Shown here: piece after piece, positions 22,187 through 33,300 of the stretch
How positions within the stretch are numbered: position 1 is the stretch's first letter
How the letters are laid out: every line of letters starts with the position of its first letter
Assembly: GCA_948144175.1 (NCBI GenBank)
Contig: CANXME010000418.1
Location: 991,001 to 1,055,000 of the forward strand
DNA from: Closterium sp. NIES-65
Lineage: Eukaryota > Streptophyta > Zygnematophyceae > Desmidiales > Closteriaceae
Length of the DNA stretch: 64,000 nucleotides
Reading direction: 5' to 3'
Notes under the pieces: generated by a model
Databases searched by the model: none
The model's input: the letters and a program-made list of their open reading frames with translations, nothing else
What the model was told of the DNA's origin: nothing
Made by a program: the position numbers and the translations under genes

Positions 22187-25100
22187 ATGGCTATAGGAAC
22201 CGTTTATCCGGAACATCGAAATGAACCACCCAATGCCATCGTGCCACCTGGAAGCCCCAACTTGAGCGCAATCGCGGCGACGGCGGCATCTCTAACCACT
22301 GACTCGTACAGCATCCTTGCCAGCGCGGATCTGACGTCAGCGCTCTCTCTGGCCGAACACGTGGCACGCCTGACCGCGGCTCCGCACCTTTACGTGCATC
22401 GCATCAGCGTGGAGAAAGTCGCGGTGTGCGTGCGACAGCTGCTGCCGACGCTCCATCTTCTTAAAAGCTCCGCGCCGTCGCTCTCCTTTGATCCGCGCTC
22501 CGCGTTCGTTCTCCGCCGCCTCGCATCGGAGCTGAAAGACGTTATCGCGTTGCTCAAGGCGTGCAAGCTGACTATACCAGGGATGTTTTTCAGCCTTGGG
22601 CATCATCATAAGGGGCTGGCGCGCAAAGCAGACGCGTGCGTGACGGAGATTCGACATTGTCACACCGTCTGCTCGATGCTGCTGGGACAGGCTTCGAATA
22701 CCACCAATGCCAAAATCGCCGCCGACCACGGGCCGCTGTCGACCTCGTTGGTGTCACAAGCGCCACCGCCGACGCAGCAGAACCACTTCCCGTTACGAAC
22801 CGTCTCATGCAGTCACACTAGCGGGTCGAGCAAGGAACCTTCCACGTTCCTGGAGTCTTACAGCGGGAGCGGTATCACCGGCGGAAGCGGAAGCTCGGTA
22901 ATGTTTCCCGGCGACGGGGCGGAACAGCCCGCGCGGGTTCTCCAGCAGGTGGCGGAAATGTTTCCCCAGAGCCCCATGATCGGCCCCTCCGCCGCTACGT
23001 TTTCCGCCAAAGACTCCCCAAGGCCTCCCGGGATGATGACGTGGCAGCAGATGCAGGTGCGCGGGATCCCCCCGAGGTCGATCTCCGCCTCCGCCGCTTC
23101 CGGGTTTCGCGGGCCGCCTGCGGGGGGACTGTACGGGAGAGGTGGGTCCGCGGGGCGGCAACGACCGGGGATTTTAGCAGGGGCGCCGCCGCTGGCGCTC
23201 CTCGGGGGGGAGCGGAGGGAGCGCGATAGCAGTGCAGCCGATGCTGCAGCGTCCGCGGCACTCGCCTTGATAGGAGCTAACAACGGCGGTGGCGGCGGTG
23301 TTGGAGGGAGCCGGTTCGCGGGCCCGGGCCGAACCTACACCGTCTCCTCCGCTTCCTCCGGCAGGATGCAGCCATACTACGGCTCGATCGCCGTCTCGCC
23401 TCGTCCGCTCAGCCCCGCGACCGCCGCCGCCGCCGCCGCTGCCGCCGCGTTCGCCGCGCCAAGGATGTTCTCCCCGCGACGCCCCCGCGCGTCGTCCCCG
23501 CTGCCGTCCGCGCTCAATCGGTCGAGCATCTCCGCCGCCGCTGCGGCGAGCGCGAACGTGTGCCGGCTAGTGGACGCACTGGCGGAAGGATCGGCGGAAG
23601 AGAAGCGCGCGGCTCTGGCCTCGCTAATGGATGTGATTGTAACGGATGAGGGGAAGCTCCAAGCCGCGGCGGCGGGGGCGGTGCCGGTCCTGTCGGTGCT
23701 GCTGTCGTTGCCTGAAGACGACTTCCTTTTGGACGACGAGTCAGCGTTACCCGGTTGCGCAGACGACGATGATTGGTTCCAAGGAGGGGGGGTGCTCTCC
23801 GCCGGGGGAAGCGGGGGTGGAAGCGGAGAGGGGAGCAGAGGGGGGAGCGCGGGTAGCCGGGGAACGGTAAAAACAGGCAAGGGCAGCGGGGGTGTGGAAC
23901 GGGGAAAACCAGGAGGGATCAGTTGCGGAAGGGGCGCGGTGGCGGCGTTGCTTCCGCTTCCGCCGCTTCCGGAGCCCCCTCCACGCGAATCGCTGAACCT
24001 TCTCGTGGCGCGCGCTTTGGTGCAGCTTTCCGCGCTTCCCGCTAACTGCCAGGTCATCGCTAAGGCGGGGTGCGTGCCGTCGCTAATCGCCATGCTTCGC
24101 GGCGGCAACCCCGAGGCGCAGGCGGTCGCGGTGAACCTGCTGCTGAACCTTGCGACGGGCTGCGACAGCGACTGCGACAGCAAATCGCCAGCGATCGTCG
24201 CAGGCGAGGCGATCCCGTCGCTCGTCGCCATCGTCCATTCAGCGAGCGAGGCGAAAGTCCGGCGACAGGCGATGGAGGCCCTCGCGCATGTCGTCGCGAA
24301 GGCCAAGGAGAACCAAGACGCCGCGGCGCGAGCCGGCGCGATCCCGATATTGACAGAAGCGTTAAGAGAAGGCTCGCTGCTGGTACAGGAAAAAGCGGCG
24401 TTTGCGCTGGGCTCGATAGCGGAGGATAACGACGAAAATAAAGTAATGATTGCTGGGACGGGAGCCGTGCCGCCGCTGCTAGATCTCCTTCTGTGCGGGC
24501 CGGCAGATATCAGCCTGCAGGAGCGCGTTTCGCGGCGGGCGGCGTGGGCGTTGTTTGCGCTGAGCTCGCATCGTTTGTCCGCTTCGTACATCGTAGCCTC
24601 TGGCGGGTTGGACGTTGTGAAACGAGCTAACGAGGATGGGCCGTTGGATACGAAGGAATGGACGGCGAAGATCATCCCGCTTTTGGAGCCAGTGGCGGAG
24701 CAGCACCAGCAGGAGCAGCAGCAGGCGGCGTGGCAGCAGAAGTGGACGAATCAGCGCCGGGGGGGAGCTGAAACGGCCCTGCGAAAATCGTACGATGACG
24801 TGGCATCGTTTCAAGAAGGTCAGCGTCCGAACGGGCAGAAACCTTCCAGGTTTAAAGAGCGGGATAATAGCTGCCCAGATGGGTCAGAATTGGGTGACAA
24901 TGAGACGGAAGATGGGCAGAGGAGGAAACAATTGCAGGAGGACGAGCAGATGGAAGCGAAAGTTGACAAGAAAGTGGAATCTAGTGAGAAAGCGGAGTGC
25001 GAAGTAAAGAGCACGGGTGGTGAGGAGGAAGCGGCTTATAAGGTTACGAAGAGTCATGATTTTGGAGAGAAAATTAAGAATGAGAAGCAGGCTCTGGAGA

Positions 25101-25339
25101 AAGAGCAGACACAGCCACAGAAGCACAAGCAGGAGGGACAGCAGGAGCAGAAGCAGCCACACCACAGGAAGCAGCAGCATCAGCAGCAGCAGCTCCAGAA
25201 GCGACCAATGTGGCAGTTCAGTGTTCATCCTTCATCAAGCCCTGGTGGAAACTTCAGGCAGATGTGCAAGCAGAAGACGCAATCACCACTGCCACAGCAG
25301 CAGCTACAACAAAACAAGGCGGCCAGCAATGTCAGGTAA
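22187..25339 (+). CDS. Armadillo-repeat protein, intronless (paralogue of the gene at 60.6 kb)
   Basis: Single-exon gene, 1050 aa from the first in-frame ATG at 22187 (MAIGTVYPEH); the open frame extends 26 codons upstream without an ATG. Residues about 50-170 form an alpha-helical N-terminal domain ending ACVTEIRHCHTVCSMLLGQ, reminiscent of helical domains that precede armadillo repeats in plant proteins. A Gly/Ala-rich region with poly-Ala (about 408-425) follows. Armadillo repeats run from about 457 to 830 (AKAGCVPSLIAMLRGG, AVAVNLLLNLATG, AGAIPILTEALREG, AAFALGSIAEDNDENKVMI), interrupted at about 505-585 by an acidic/Gly-rich loop. Residues 840-1050 are Gln/Lys/Glu-rich and probably disordered or coiled. 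No U-box, F-box or kinase is present, so it is most likely a scaffold. It has no exon fragments or palindromes. Confidence 0.85.
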   Translation: MAIGTVYPEHRNEPPNAIVPPGSPNLSAIAATAASLTTDSYSILASADLTSALSLAEHVARLTAAPHLYVHRISVEKVAVCVRQLLPTLHLLKSSAPSLSFDPRSAFVLRRLASELKDVIALLKACKLTIPGMFFSLGHHHKGLARKADACVTEIRHCHTVCSMLLGQASNTTNAKIAADHGPLSTSLVSQAPPPTQQNHFPLRTVSCSHTSGSSKEPSTFLESYSGSGITGGSGSSVMFPGDGAEQPARVLQQVAEMFPQSPMIGPSAATFSAKDSPRPPGMMTWQQMQVRGIPPRSISASAASGFRGPPAGGLYGRGGSAGRQRPGILAGAPPLALLGGERRERDSSAADAAASAALALIGANNGGGGGVGGSRFAGPGRTYTVSSASSGRMQPYYGSIAVSPRPLSPATAAAAAAAAAFAAPRMFSPRRPRASSPLPSALNRSSISAAAAASANVCRLVDALAEGSAEEKRAALASLMDVIVTDEGKLQAAAAGAVPVLSVLLSLPEDDFLLDDESALPGCADDDDWFQGGGVLSAGGSGGGSGEGSRGGSAGSRGTVKTGKGSGGVERGKPGGISCGRGAVAALLPLPPLPEPPPRESLNLLVARALVQLSALPANCQVIAKAGCVPSLIAMLRGGNPEAQAVAVNLLLNLATGCDSDCDSKSPAIVAGEAIPSLVAIVHSASEAKVRRQAMEALAHVVAKAKENQDAAARAGAIPILTEALREGSLLVQEKAAFALGSIAEDNDENKVMIAGTGAVPPLLDLLLCGPADISLQERVSRRAAWALFALSSHRLSASYIVASGGLDVVKRANEDGPLDTKEWTAKIIPLLEPVAEQHQQEQQQAAWQQKWTNQRRGGAETALRKSYDDVASFQEGQRPNGQKPSRFKERDNSCPDGSELGDNETEDGQRRKQLQEDEQMEAKVDKKVESSEKAECEVKSTGGEEEAAYKVTKSHDFGEKIKNEKQALEKEQTQPQKHKQEGQQEQKQPHHRKQQHQQQQLQKRPMWQFSVHPSSSPGGNFRQMCKQKTQSPLPQQQLQQNKAASNVR

Positions 25340-27340
25340 GGATTGAGGTAGAATAAATCCAGTGTGTGACAAGCAAACAGTGTGAGTACTCTAGTTTTTC
25401 TACCTGGAAGAATGACCATGCACACTATTATGCTCTCCATTCTACAAGTTTTCCACTCTAGGGACTGAACCACGGCATGCTTTGCCGTCCAATTACCATA
25501 TATGCTTAAAACACTCCTTGATTCCCGTTTTCAGGTCATGCAGGGTTCACAAACAGGAGTTGTGACCTGGAAGATGCGGCCTTCTAACAACTTACCCATG
25601 CACCTTGTTTCGTCCCAAGGCGGAGAGGCTCTTTTGACTGACCTATGGCCATTCGCTACGTTTCTTTTGATGATAATGACCTGACAATCTGAAGTGGTAG
25701 GCTTCTTTTTTCCAGTTTGCATGCTTGTTTAGACTAACTTTCATTCATGCTTTGCTGAAGCTGTCCATAATGTTGCGTGCATTTTCGCAAAAAGTGCGTA
25801 TAGTGCTTGAGATGGCTGCGTTCCCTCTCGAATGGAGTCAAGTGACAATATTACCAGTACACTTCAAATTCAAAACACCTGCTAAGCTGGAACACGCTAT
25901 TGACTTTAAGGATCTTGTAACGGGTCACCCGTTAGAACCTACAGCACTTTGTCCACGAATCGGCGACACGCTAGTTTTCGGTGTGCTGGGCAATCGGGTA
26001 CAGTAACGGACGGAAGCCATGTGATGGCAGGTGTGGTTTAGGTTGGAAGACTCGCGACAAAATTTGGCGAGGCACGGTGGAGGTGTGAAGAAGGAGCTGT
26101 AGAGGAATGTGGAACCAGAGCGGGCAGTTTCACCAGCCTCGTGCTTTGTCGTTGACAAACAAACTCGAAACGGTTGGCAGAAACGCCCGTTACTCGGTTA
26201 TTGAAGGTTCGTTGTATCATACACATCTCAAGCGGAAAAATTATTTCGGTAAAGAAAGAAGGTTTTTGCCTTCAAGAATGTGTTGCCGCTTCTACTCGCG
26301 TTTTTGTTTGGTTTCCATGTTGTAATCTTGCAAAATCTTTGGGTAATTCGCTCCATCGCAGCCCTTTCTCCTCCACGTTCGGACGGCCATCCTGTACCGT
26401 GCCGCTTTCTTCTGGCTGATGCCAGTTTTTCCAATGGTGAAAATCTCTCCATCAAAAGAACTTATGTTAGCTTGTCCTTTTCTCCAGCCTGCCTTGCTTG
26501 CTTAGCTTATGGAACACAGCATTGAGAGACCCATGGCTGGAACAGGAACGATATCACAACAATCTTGCATCAACAATCCCGCTAAATAGCTCGCGCAGCA
26601 TTGCGATCGTTCGCGTGGTGCGATATAAATAGAAAGCGAATGCTTGTACATAGAGCCGTGATCTCGCCTTCCCAACTAGCTCAAGCTTTTTGTTCCCACA
26701 AATTTCGTGTAATTCGAGTAATGTTACGTTTTCTGTGTCGACAAAAAATGAAAGCTCAAGCGTGAGAGTCTTCGCATTGTCATTTAGAGCACGGCGATAA
26801 GCTATTTCTTCCTTAACAGTGAAGCCTGGGTACCGTTAATTCCCTCAAAAGCGTGAAGACCACTGGTGCACCAGTGACATAACGCCAAGGATTGCCAGGG
26901 AATGCCACGGATTGCTTTTAGAACTCCTGGATGCTTTGGTGATGACGAAAACTCGAGTAATGGCGGGCGAACACAACGAGTCTCTTCATAAGCTATCGGA
27001 TAGTAACGGCGCTGGCTATAATGACGGAAACACTCTCTCTTGTCCAAGCTGTTTATATCCTGCGCGGTTAGCCATTATTCTCTCGTTCTAAGAGCTCGCC
27101 ACGTGGCGCAAGGACCAGCACTTCATAGTCTCGTCATTGGACGATCCTGTAGGGTTCGTGGTCGCGTCAAATCAGGGATTGATCCAGCGGGTATCGCGGA
27201 GCCACGCGACGACTATGTTACACGCAACAGTCGCCGACGTAGCTTCCAGCCGTGCTTCACCACCCTGTCTATCTCCCCGCGATTCACGGCGACAGCCTTT
27301 GAGTTACCGTTGCTGTCGCGGAGCGAATCGACCTGAAAAC
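25340..27340. other. Intergenic region between armadillo and membrane-protein genes
   Basis: No recognised gene. It should hold the armadillo 3' UTR and the promoter of the membrane-protein gene. A TATAAATAG match lies at about 26624-26632, but about 700 bp upstream of the ATG, so its role is uncertain. Short open frames have no recognisable features. Confidence 0.5.
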
Positions 27341-30300
27341 ATGCGCACTAGCTGCGACTCACAGCGACAGCAGCTACCGCGTTTTCCGGAGCTCCTGACG
27401 AGCCTGATAGTACCGTTGCTGCTTCTGCTGCTGCTGGCACTGGCAGTCGGTCAAGCAGAAGGTATGCCCGGAGATTTCGGTTCTAGATTAAGTTAGGGTC
27501 ACTTTTGAGAATTCTCAAAAGGTATGCCAGGAGCTTCGGCTCAAGATGAACTTGGAAAGGTTCTCTTCGGTTCAGGATTGATGTGGAAAGGTTCCTGGCG
27601 GTTCAGGATCGATATGGGATATGGGAAGGTTTCCAGCTCAGGATTAGCGTGGCTGCTGCTAGTCTGTCTACAGACGGTCCTTTCTTGCCATCCCTTTCTC
27701 ACCCTACTGTCAACCCACCTTCTTACTCACCCTCTCCCTTCCCCTCCCTTTGCCTCTCTCCCCAACCCCCTCCTTCCCTTTCCCTCTTTGATCCCCTCGT
27801 TCTCGCTCTTCCCATCCCTTTTCCCTCCCACTTCCCCCCCACGCCCTCCCTCCCCTCCCTTTTCCTCCGTTTCCCCACTCCCCCCTCCCCCTCTTCCCGT
27901 CTCTCTCCACCGCTTCGCATCCCTTCCCACTCCTTTATCCACCAGCCGCGTGCCCGCTGCTGCCGGAGGTGCATGTGGACGCGACAGCCAGCAGCCAGGC
28001 CGCTCAATGCTGTGGGGACTCCGGCAATCCCTGTGGTGAGCTGCTGGAGAGTTTGCTAGAAACTATGTTGTAAAGTGTCTGTGAGATTTGATCCCTGGCC
28101 CTCCGTTTGTCCGTTCAGTCACCTCTTTCTCGCTTTCTTAAATTCACTTGTGATATTTTCCTAAAACCGAATCTTGCTCTCTTTTGCTCCGTTCCCACAC
28201 TGACCCCTCTTCCTTCCCTCTTCCCTTGTCACATGTCTTGTCTTCCCTGACTTGCGTCCGCCCAATGTCTTTCAGGCACAATCGAACAGGCTCTTACCAT
28301 GTAAGTCCCCTGTCTCTATCTCCAAACCTCCGCTCCCCCCTTTCTCCCTTGCCTCCCTGCTTCCCCAACTCCTCCTTCCCTCCCTCTGCCCCTCCCTCCA
28401 TTCGCCCTCCGCCCGTCCGTCCCTCCCTTCGCATTCCTTCCTTCTGTCCTTTCTCCAGTCACGCTTCTTATGAATCCCTTCACTGCCCCTTGCTTACTAC
28501 ACCACTCTCGCTTTCCCCCACACTCACCCCAAATTCCCTGTCCCCACCACCTCAACCTTTCACCCCTCCACTCTCCCTTCTCTTCCCTCCCCACCCCCAC
28601 CAGCATCCCCCCCAACAGGTTCCACCATCCTTCTCTCTCCAGACACTCACCCTGTCCCTCCCTTCGGCCTGCAACTGGGGGGTCTTCCCCCTCACCATGC
28701 TCACCCTCCCCCACACTCACTCCAATCACTGCGCCATACACACAGTCTTCATCCCTGTACCGTCAACCTTTCACCCCTCCACTCTCTCTTCCCTTCCCCA
28801 TCCACTTCCCCATCCCCACCAGCATCCTCTTGCAGGTGGCACGGTGGTACCTACCATCCCCCTGTCCCCAGGCACGCACTCCGTCCCTCCCTTCGGCCTG
28901 CAACTAGGGGGATCTTCTCTTCCCCTCACCATCACTACCGCCTCATACCCTTCCCCGTACCCTTCCCCAACCCCACGCACCAGTATCCCTCCTACAGGCG
29001 GAACCATCCTCCTGTCCCCTGGCACTCACGCTGTCCCTCCCCTCGGCTTGCAACTGGGGGGTCGTCCCCTCACCATCACTGCTGCCACTGCTACTGGTGA
29101 CACCTCCGCCCCTCCCGTCATCAGCTGTGAGAGCAGCAACGGCAGCAACAGCAGCAGCGGGTCGTGTTTAACTGCCACGTGTGCAGCTTCCAGCACTGGA
29201 GCAGGGGGCGGGAGCATTTGCAGTGAGCAGCAGGCGAAGCTGGTGTTGCGGGGAGTGGTAGTGGCCAATGGCAGAGCAGAAATCACCAGCAGTGTTGGCA
29301 CTGGCAGCAACAGCAGCAGCAGCAGTGCTGGTGGCAGCGCAGGAAGCGGGGGTTGTCTGCTGGTGCAGGGGCAGGCAGTGGAGGTGACAAACTCCTCGTT
29401 CCTCAACTGCACTGCTGCTGACGGTGGTGGGGCAATCTTTGCTGTTGATTCCCCCAACGTTACCATCTCTGGCTCTCGCTTTGAAGGCTGTAAGGCTCTT
29501 GGCGGCCCCACTGCCACTGCTGGCGCTGCTGGTGGTGCCGGTGGTGCTGGCGCCGGTGGTGCTGGTGCTGCTGGTGGTGCAGCTGAAACCATTGGCAAAG
29601 GAGGAGGAGCCGTTGCTCTATACAGCGTCGCCCACGTGGAGGTCTCCGATTCGTCCCTTCGCGACTGCACCTCCTCATCCACCAATGGCGGCGGCCTCAC
29701 CATCGTCTCGTCCAACGCCGCGCTGACAGCTGTCCGCTTCTCGGGCTGCTACGCTCAGAACCTGGGCGGCGCGGTCTCGTCTTCTCTCTCCAACATGACT
29801 GTAACGAGCTGCGAGTTCCGCAACTCGCGGGCCATGCGGGGAGGATGCTTCTCGGATGATTCCTCCCCGCTCGTCTCCATCTCCTCGTCCTCGTTCCTCC
29901 GGTGTAACGCGGATGTATCTAAGGAAGGGGATGTTTACAGCAAGGTGAACGGCGGTGGGGTTGCACTCAATGCAACCGCCTCTTTCGCCATCCAAAACTG
30001 TACCTTCTCCCGCTGCCTCGCGGTTATGGACGGGGGCGGTCTCGACGCTCTCGATCCCGGAAACCTCACTATAGACTCCTCCACTTTCCGCTTGTGCTCC
30101 GCGTACGATAATACTGGCGGCGGCGGGGGAGCGGTGTCGTCCCGCGGCGGGAACATCACCATTCGGGGAACTCTGATGGAGAAAAACTGGGTGAACAGCA
30201 CTATGGTTGGCTTTGGCGGGGCGATCACTATTATGGATACAGAATTGGGGATTTTTAACTCGACTTTCCGGGAGAATATCGCGTACGGGCATTTGTACGG

Positions 30301-33300
30301 AACGCTGAGCCAGGGAGGGGTGATTAATCAGCAGTGGACCAGACGGGACGTGGTGATTCCGCTGGTGATGGAGGAGTGTGCGTTTGAGAGGAATGTGGCG
30401 GATTTCGGAGCGGTGGGGTACTTTGAGGGCCATGTGACTGTGAGGCGGTCGCGGCATGAGAGGAACGAGGCGCAGTTCAGATACGGCGGCGCGTGTGAGT
30501 ATATGGGGAGTATGAGGGTGGGTGGGAACATGCGTTGTTTGCTGCAGCTGTAGAGGGCGATTGCCGCAGCAGCCTCACTCCTTCCCATCTACCATCTCCC
30601 GTGCTCCCATGCACTCCCGTGCTCCCATGCACTGCCGTGCTCCCATGCACTGCCGTGCTCCCATGCACTGCCGTGCTCCCATGCACTCCCGTGCTCCCAT
30701 GCACTGCCGTGCTCCCATGCACTCCCGTGCTCCCATGCACTGCCGTGCTCCCATGCACTCCCGTGCTCCCATGCACTGCCGTGCTCCCATGCACTCCCGT
30801 GCTCCCATGCACTGCCGTGCTCCCATGCACTCCCGTGCTCCCATGCACTGCCGTGCTCCCATGCACTCCCGTGCTCCCATGCACTCCCGTGCTCCCATGC
30901 ACTCCCGTGCTCCCATGCACTCCCGTGCTCCCATGCACTCCCGTGCTCCCATGCACTGCTCTGTGTAGAATGGTTATTTCTGAGACGTCTCAAAAATAAC
31001 CTATCTACACGTGGCGTGGCATCTACCATCTCCCGTGCTCCCATGCACTGTTCTGTCTGAACCCTCTCCCTGCTCTTCCTTGCAACCCATTCCCCCCGTC
31101 CCCCCCCAGACTACGCCACCGTGAGCACCACCATAGAGGATTCTCTCTTCGCACACAACACCGTGCTGCAGGACGGGGGGGCGATCGCCACAGCCTTCAC
31201 TTCTTCATGCTCCCATGCACCGCTCTAAACCACCTCATATCCCCCCTAATCCCTCTCCCCCCCAGACTACGCCACCATGAGCACCACCATAGAGGATTCT
31301 CTCTTCGCGCACAACACCGTGCTGCAGGACGGGGGGGCGATCGCCACAGCAGGGCTGATGGCCACGGTGGTGCGCGGGTGTGTGTTTCGCAACAACACCG
31401 CCATCTCTGGGGAGGGGGGCGCGATCGTTGTGCTCGAGGTGAGTCAACCCAGTCAATCAAGTCAACATATAAAACGGGGTGGTCACATGACCTGTCTCTG
31501 GGTTCTTGAATTGAAAGTGATGCGTGTCTGTTCCATGCGCGCCTTGACCCGCCCTCTTCATTTCCCGCATGCTTCTATCTCCTCTCTCCTCCCTCCCCTC
31601 TCCTCGCCCTTCTCTCCTCTCTCCTTCTCTCCTCTCTCCTTCTCTCCTCTCTCCTCTCTCCCCTCGCCCGTGCAACAGGGAACGGAGGGAGCAGTGGAGG
31701 TGGAGGGGAGTCGATTTGAGGGCAACACAGCACCGGCATCCAAGGGGGGTGCCATCTCTGCTGCCTCTGCTCGCCTCACCCTCGCCCACACCACCTTCCA
31801 CCACAACCGTGCTCTTGTCAAGGGCGGTGCTGTTGCAGGTGGGTTGACTGGAAGGGGATGGTTGACGGGAAGGGGGTGGTTGACTGGAAGGGGGTGGTTG
31901 ACTGGAAGGGGGTGGTTGACGGGAAGGGGGTGGTTGACTGGAAGGGGGTGGTTGACTGGAAGGGGGTGGTTGACTGGAAGGGGGTGGTTGACTGGAAGGG
32001 GGTGGTTGACTGGAAGGGGGTGGTTGACTGGAAGGGGGTGGTTGACTGGAAGGGGGTGGTTGACTGGAAAGGGGTGGTTGACTGGAAGGGGGTGGGCTGT
32101 CTTTTAAGGGAAATGTTGTGATGCTATTGTTCGCCTCACCCTCGCCCACACCACCTTCCACCGCAACCATGCTGTTGTGAAGCGTGGTGCTGTGGCAGGT
32201 GGGTTGGAGTTGAACCGTTGAACGGCATGCCACGTGCCATCGGTCATTCTTTTGTTTTTCTATGTTGAGTTTACTAGTTTACTATGTTGAGAATTCTCCG
32301 AAGTAAACTCAACATAGTTGAACCGTTGAACGGCATGCCACGTGCCATCGGTCACTCTTTTCCTTTTCCCTTTCTCTCTCTCACGCATCTCCTTCCCTCT
32401 ATCTCTCCCTGCCTCTCTCTTCTCTCCCTCCCCTACCTCGGCAGTTTCGCACCCAACTTCTCCTCCCAGCGACAACACCACCACCACCACCGGCAGCAGC
32501 AGCAGCACCCTCCCCACAGCACACTTCTCAAACGTGACCTTCGGTGAAAACAGCGCCACGCTGGGGGGAGCAGCGCTGCATCTGGGCATGGCGGCGCGCG
32601 CTGCACTCATGGGGTGCCGCCTGGAGGGCGGGCAGGCCAGCAACGGCGGCGGTGTGATGCTGGAGGAGTTTGCACAGCTGCAGATGGCACGATCCGAGTG
32701 CACTGGGAACAGGTGAGAGGAGGCTGGGGGCTGTGCTTGGGAGGTGGCTCGGGTGAGTCAAGAGCTGCTTGGTTGGTTGGAGGGCAGGCTAGCAACGGTG
32801 GCGGTGTGTGTGATGCTGGAGGAGTTCGCACAGCTGCAGATGGCACGATCCGAGTGCACTGGGAACAGGTTAGGAAGCATATAAATTCTCAATTTACATA
32901 CTGATGAAGTATCCTCCCGTTTGCCACTGCCCGTTTCCTCTCCCCGTTATTTGAGATGTGTTTAAATATATATATCCCTCTTTCCTGTGCTCCTGTCCTG
33001 CCCTTTTCTTTCCCTCACCTGTTCCCACTTTCCAGCGCGCCATCTGGGGGAGGCTGCATCTCCATGAGCGAGCTGGCCTCCGTTACAATCACATCCAGCA
33101 ATGTCACGTCCAACCAGGGCGGCAACGAGGGTGGCGCCATCCGGGCCACAGGGCAAACCCGCTTGACCATCACGGATTCTCATTTCTTCAACAACTCGGC
33201 CATGGATGGCGGCATGCTCTGGTCCGAGATGAACTCGCAGGTGTGTGTGCACTGCGGCTCTCCTTCCGCCTTTCCTCTGTCTCGTTTGACCCCTTAGCAC

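Noticed and set aside
23377-24675. 432-codon minus-strand frame inside the armadillo gene
   Set aside because: Mirror of a GC-rich coding strand; the plus-strand protein has clear repeats.
26624-26632. TATAAATAG as promoter of the membrane-protein gene
   Set aside because: It is about 700 bp from the start codon with no other supporting signal, so it is mentioned only as a possibility.
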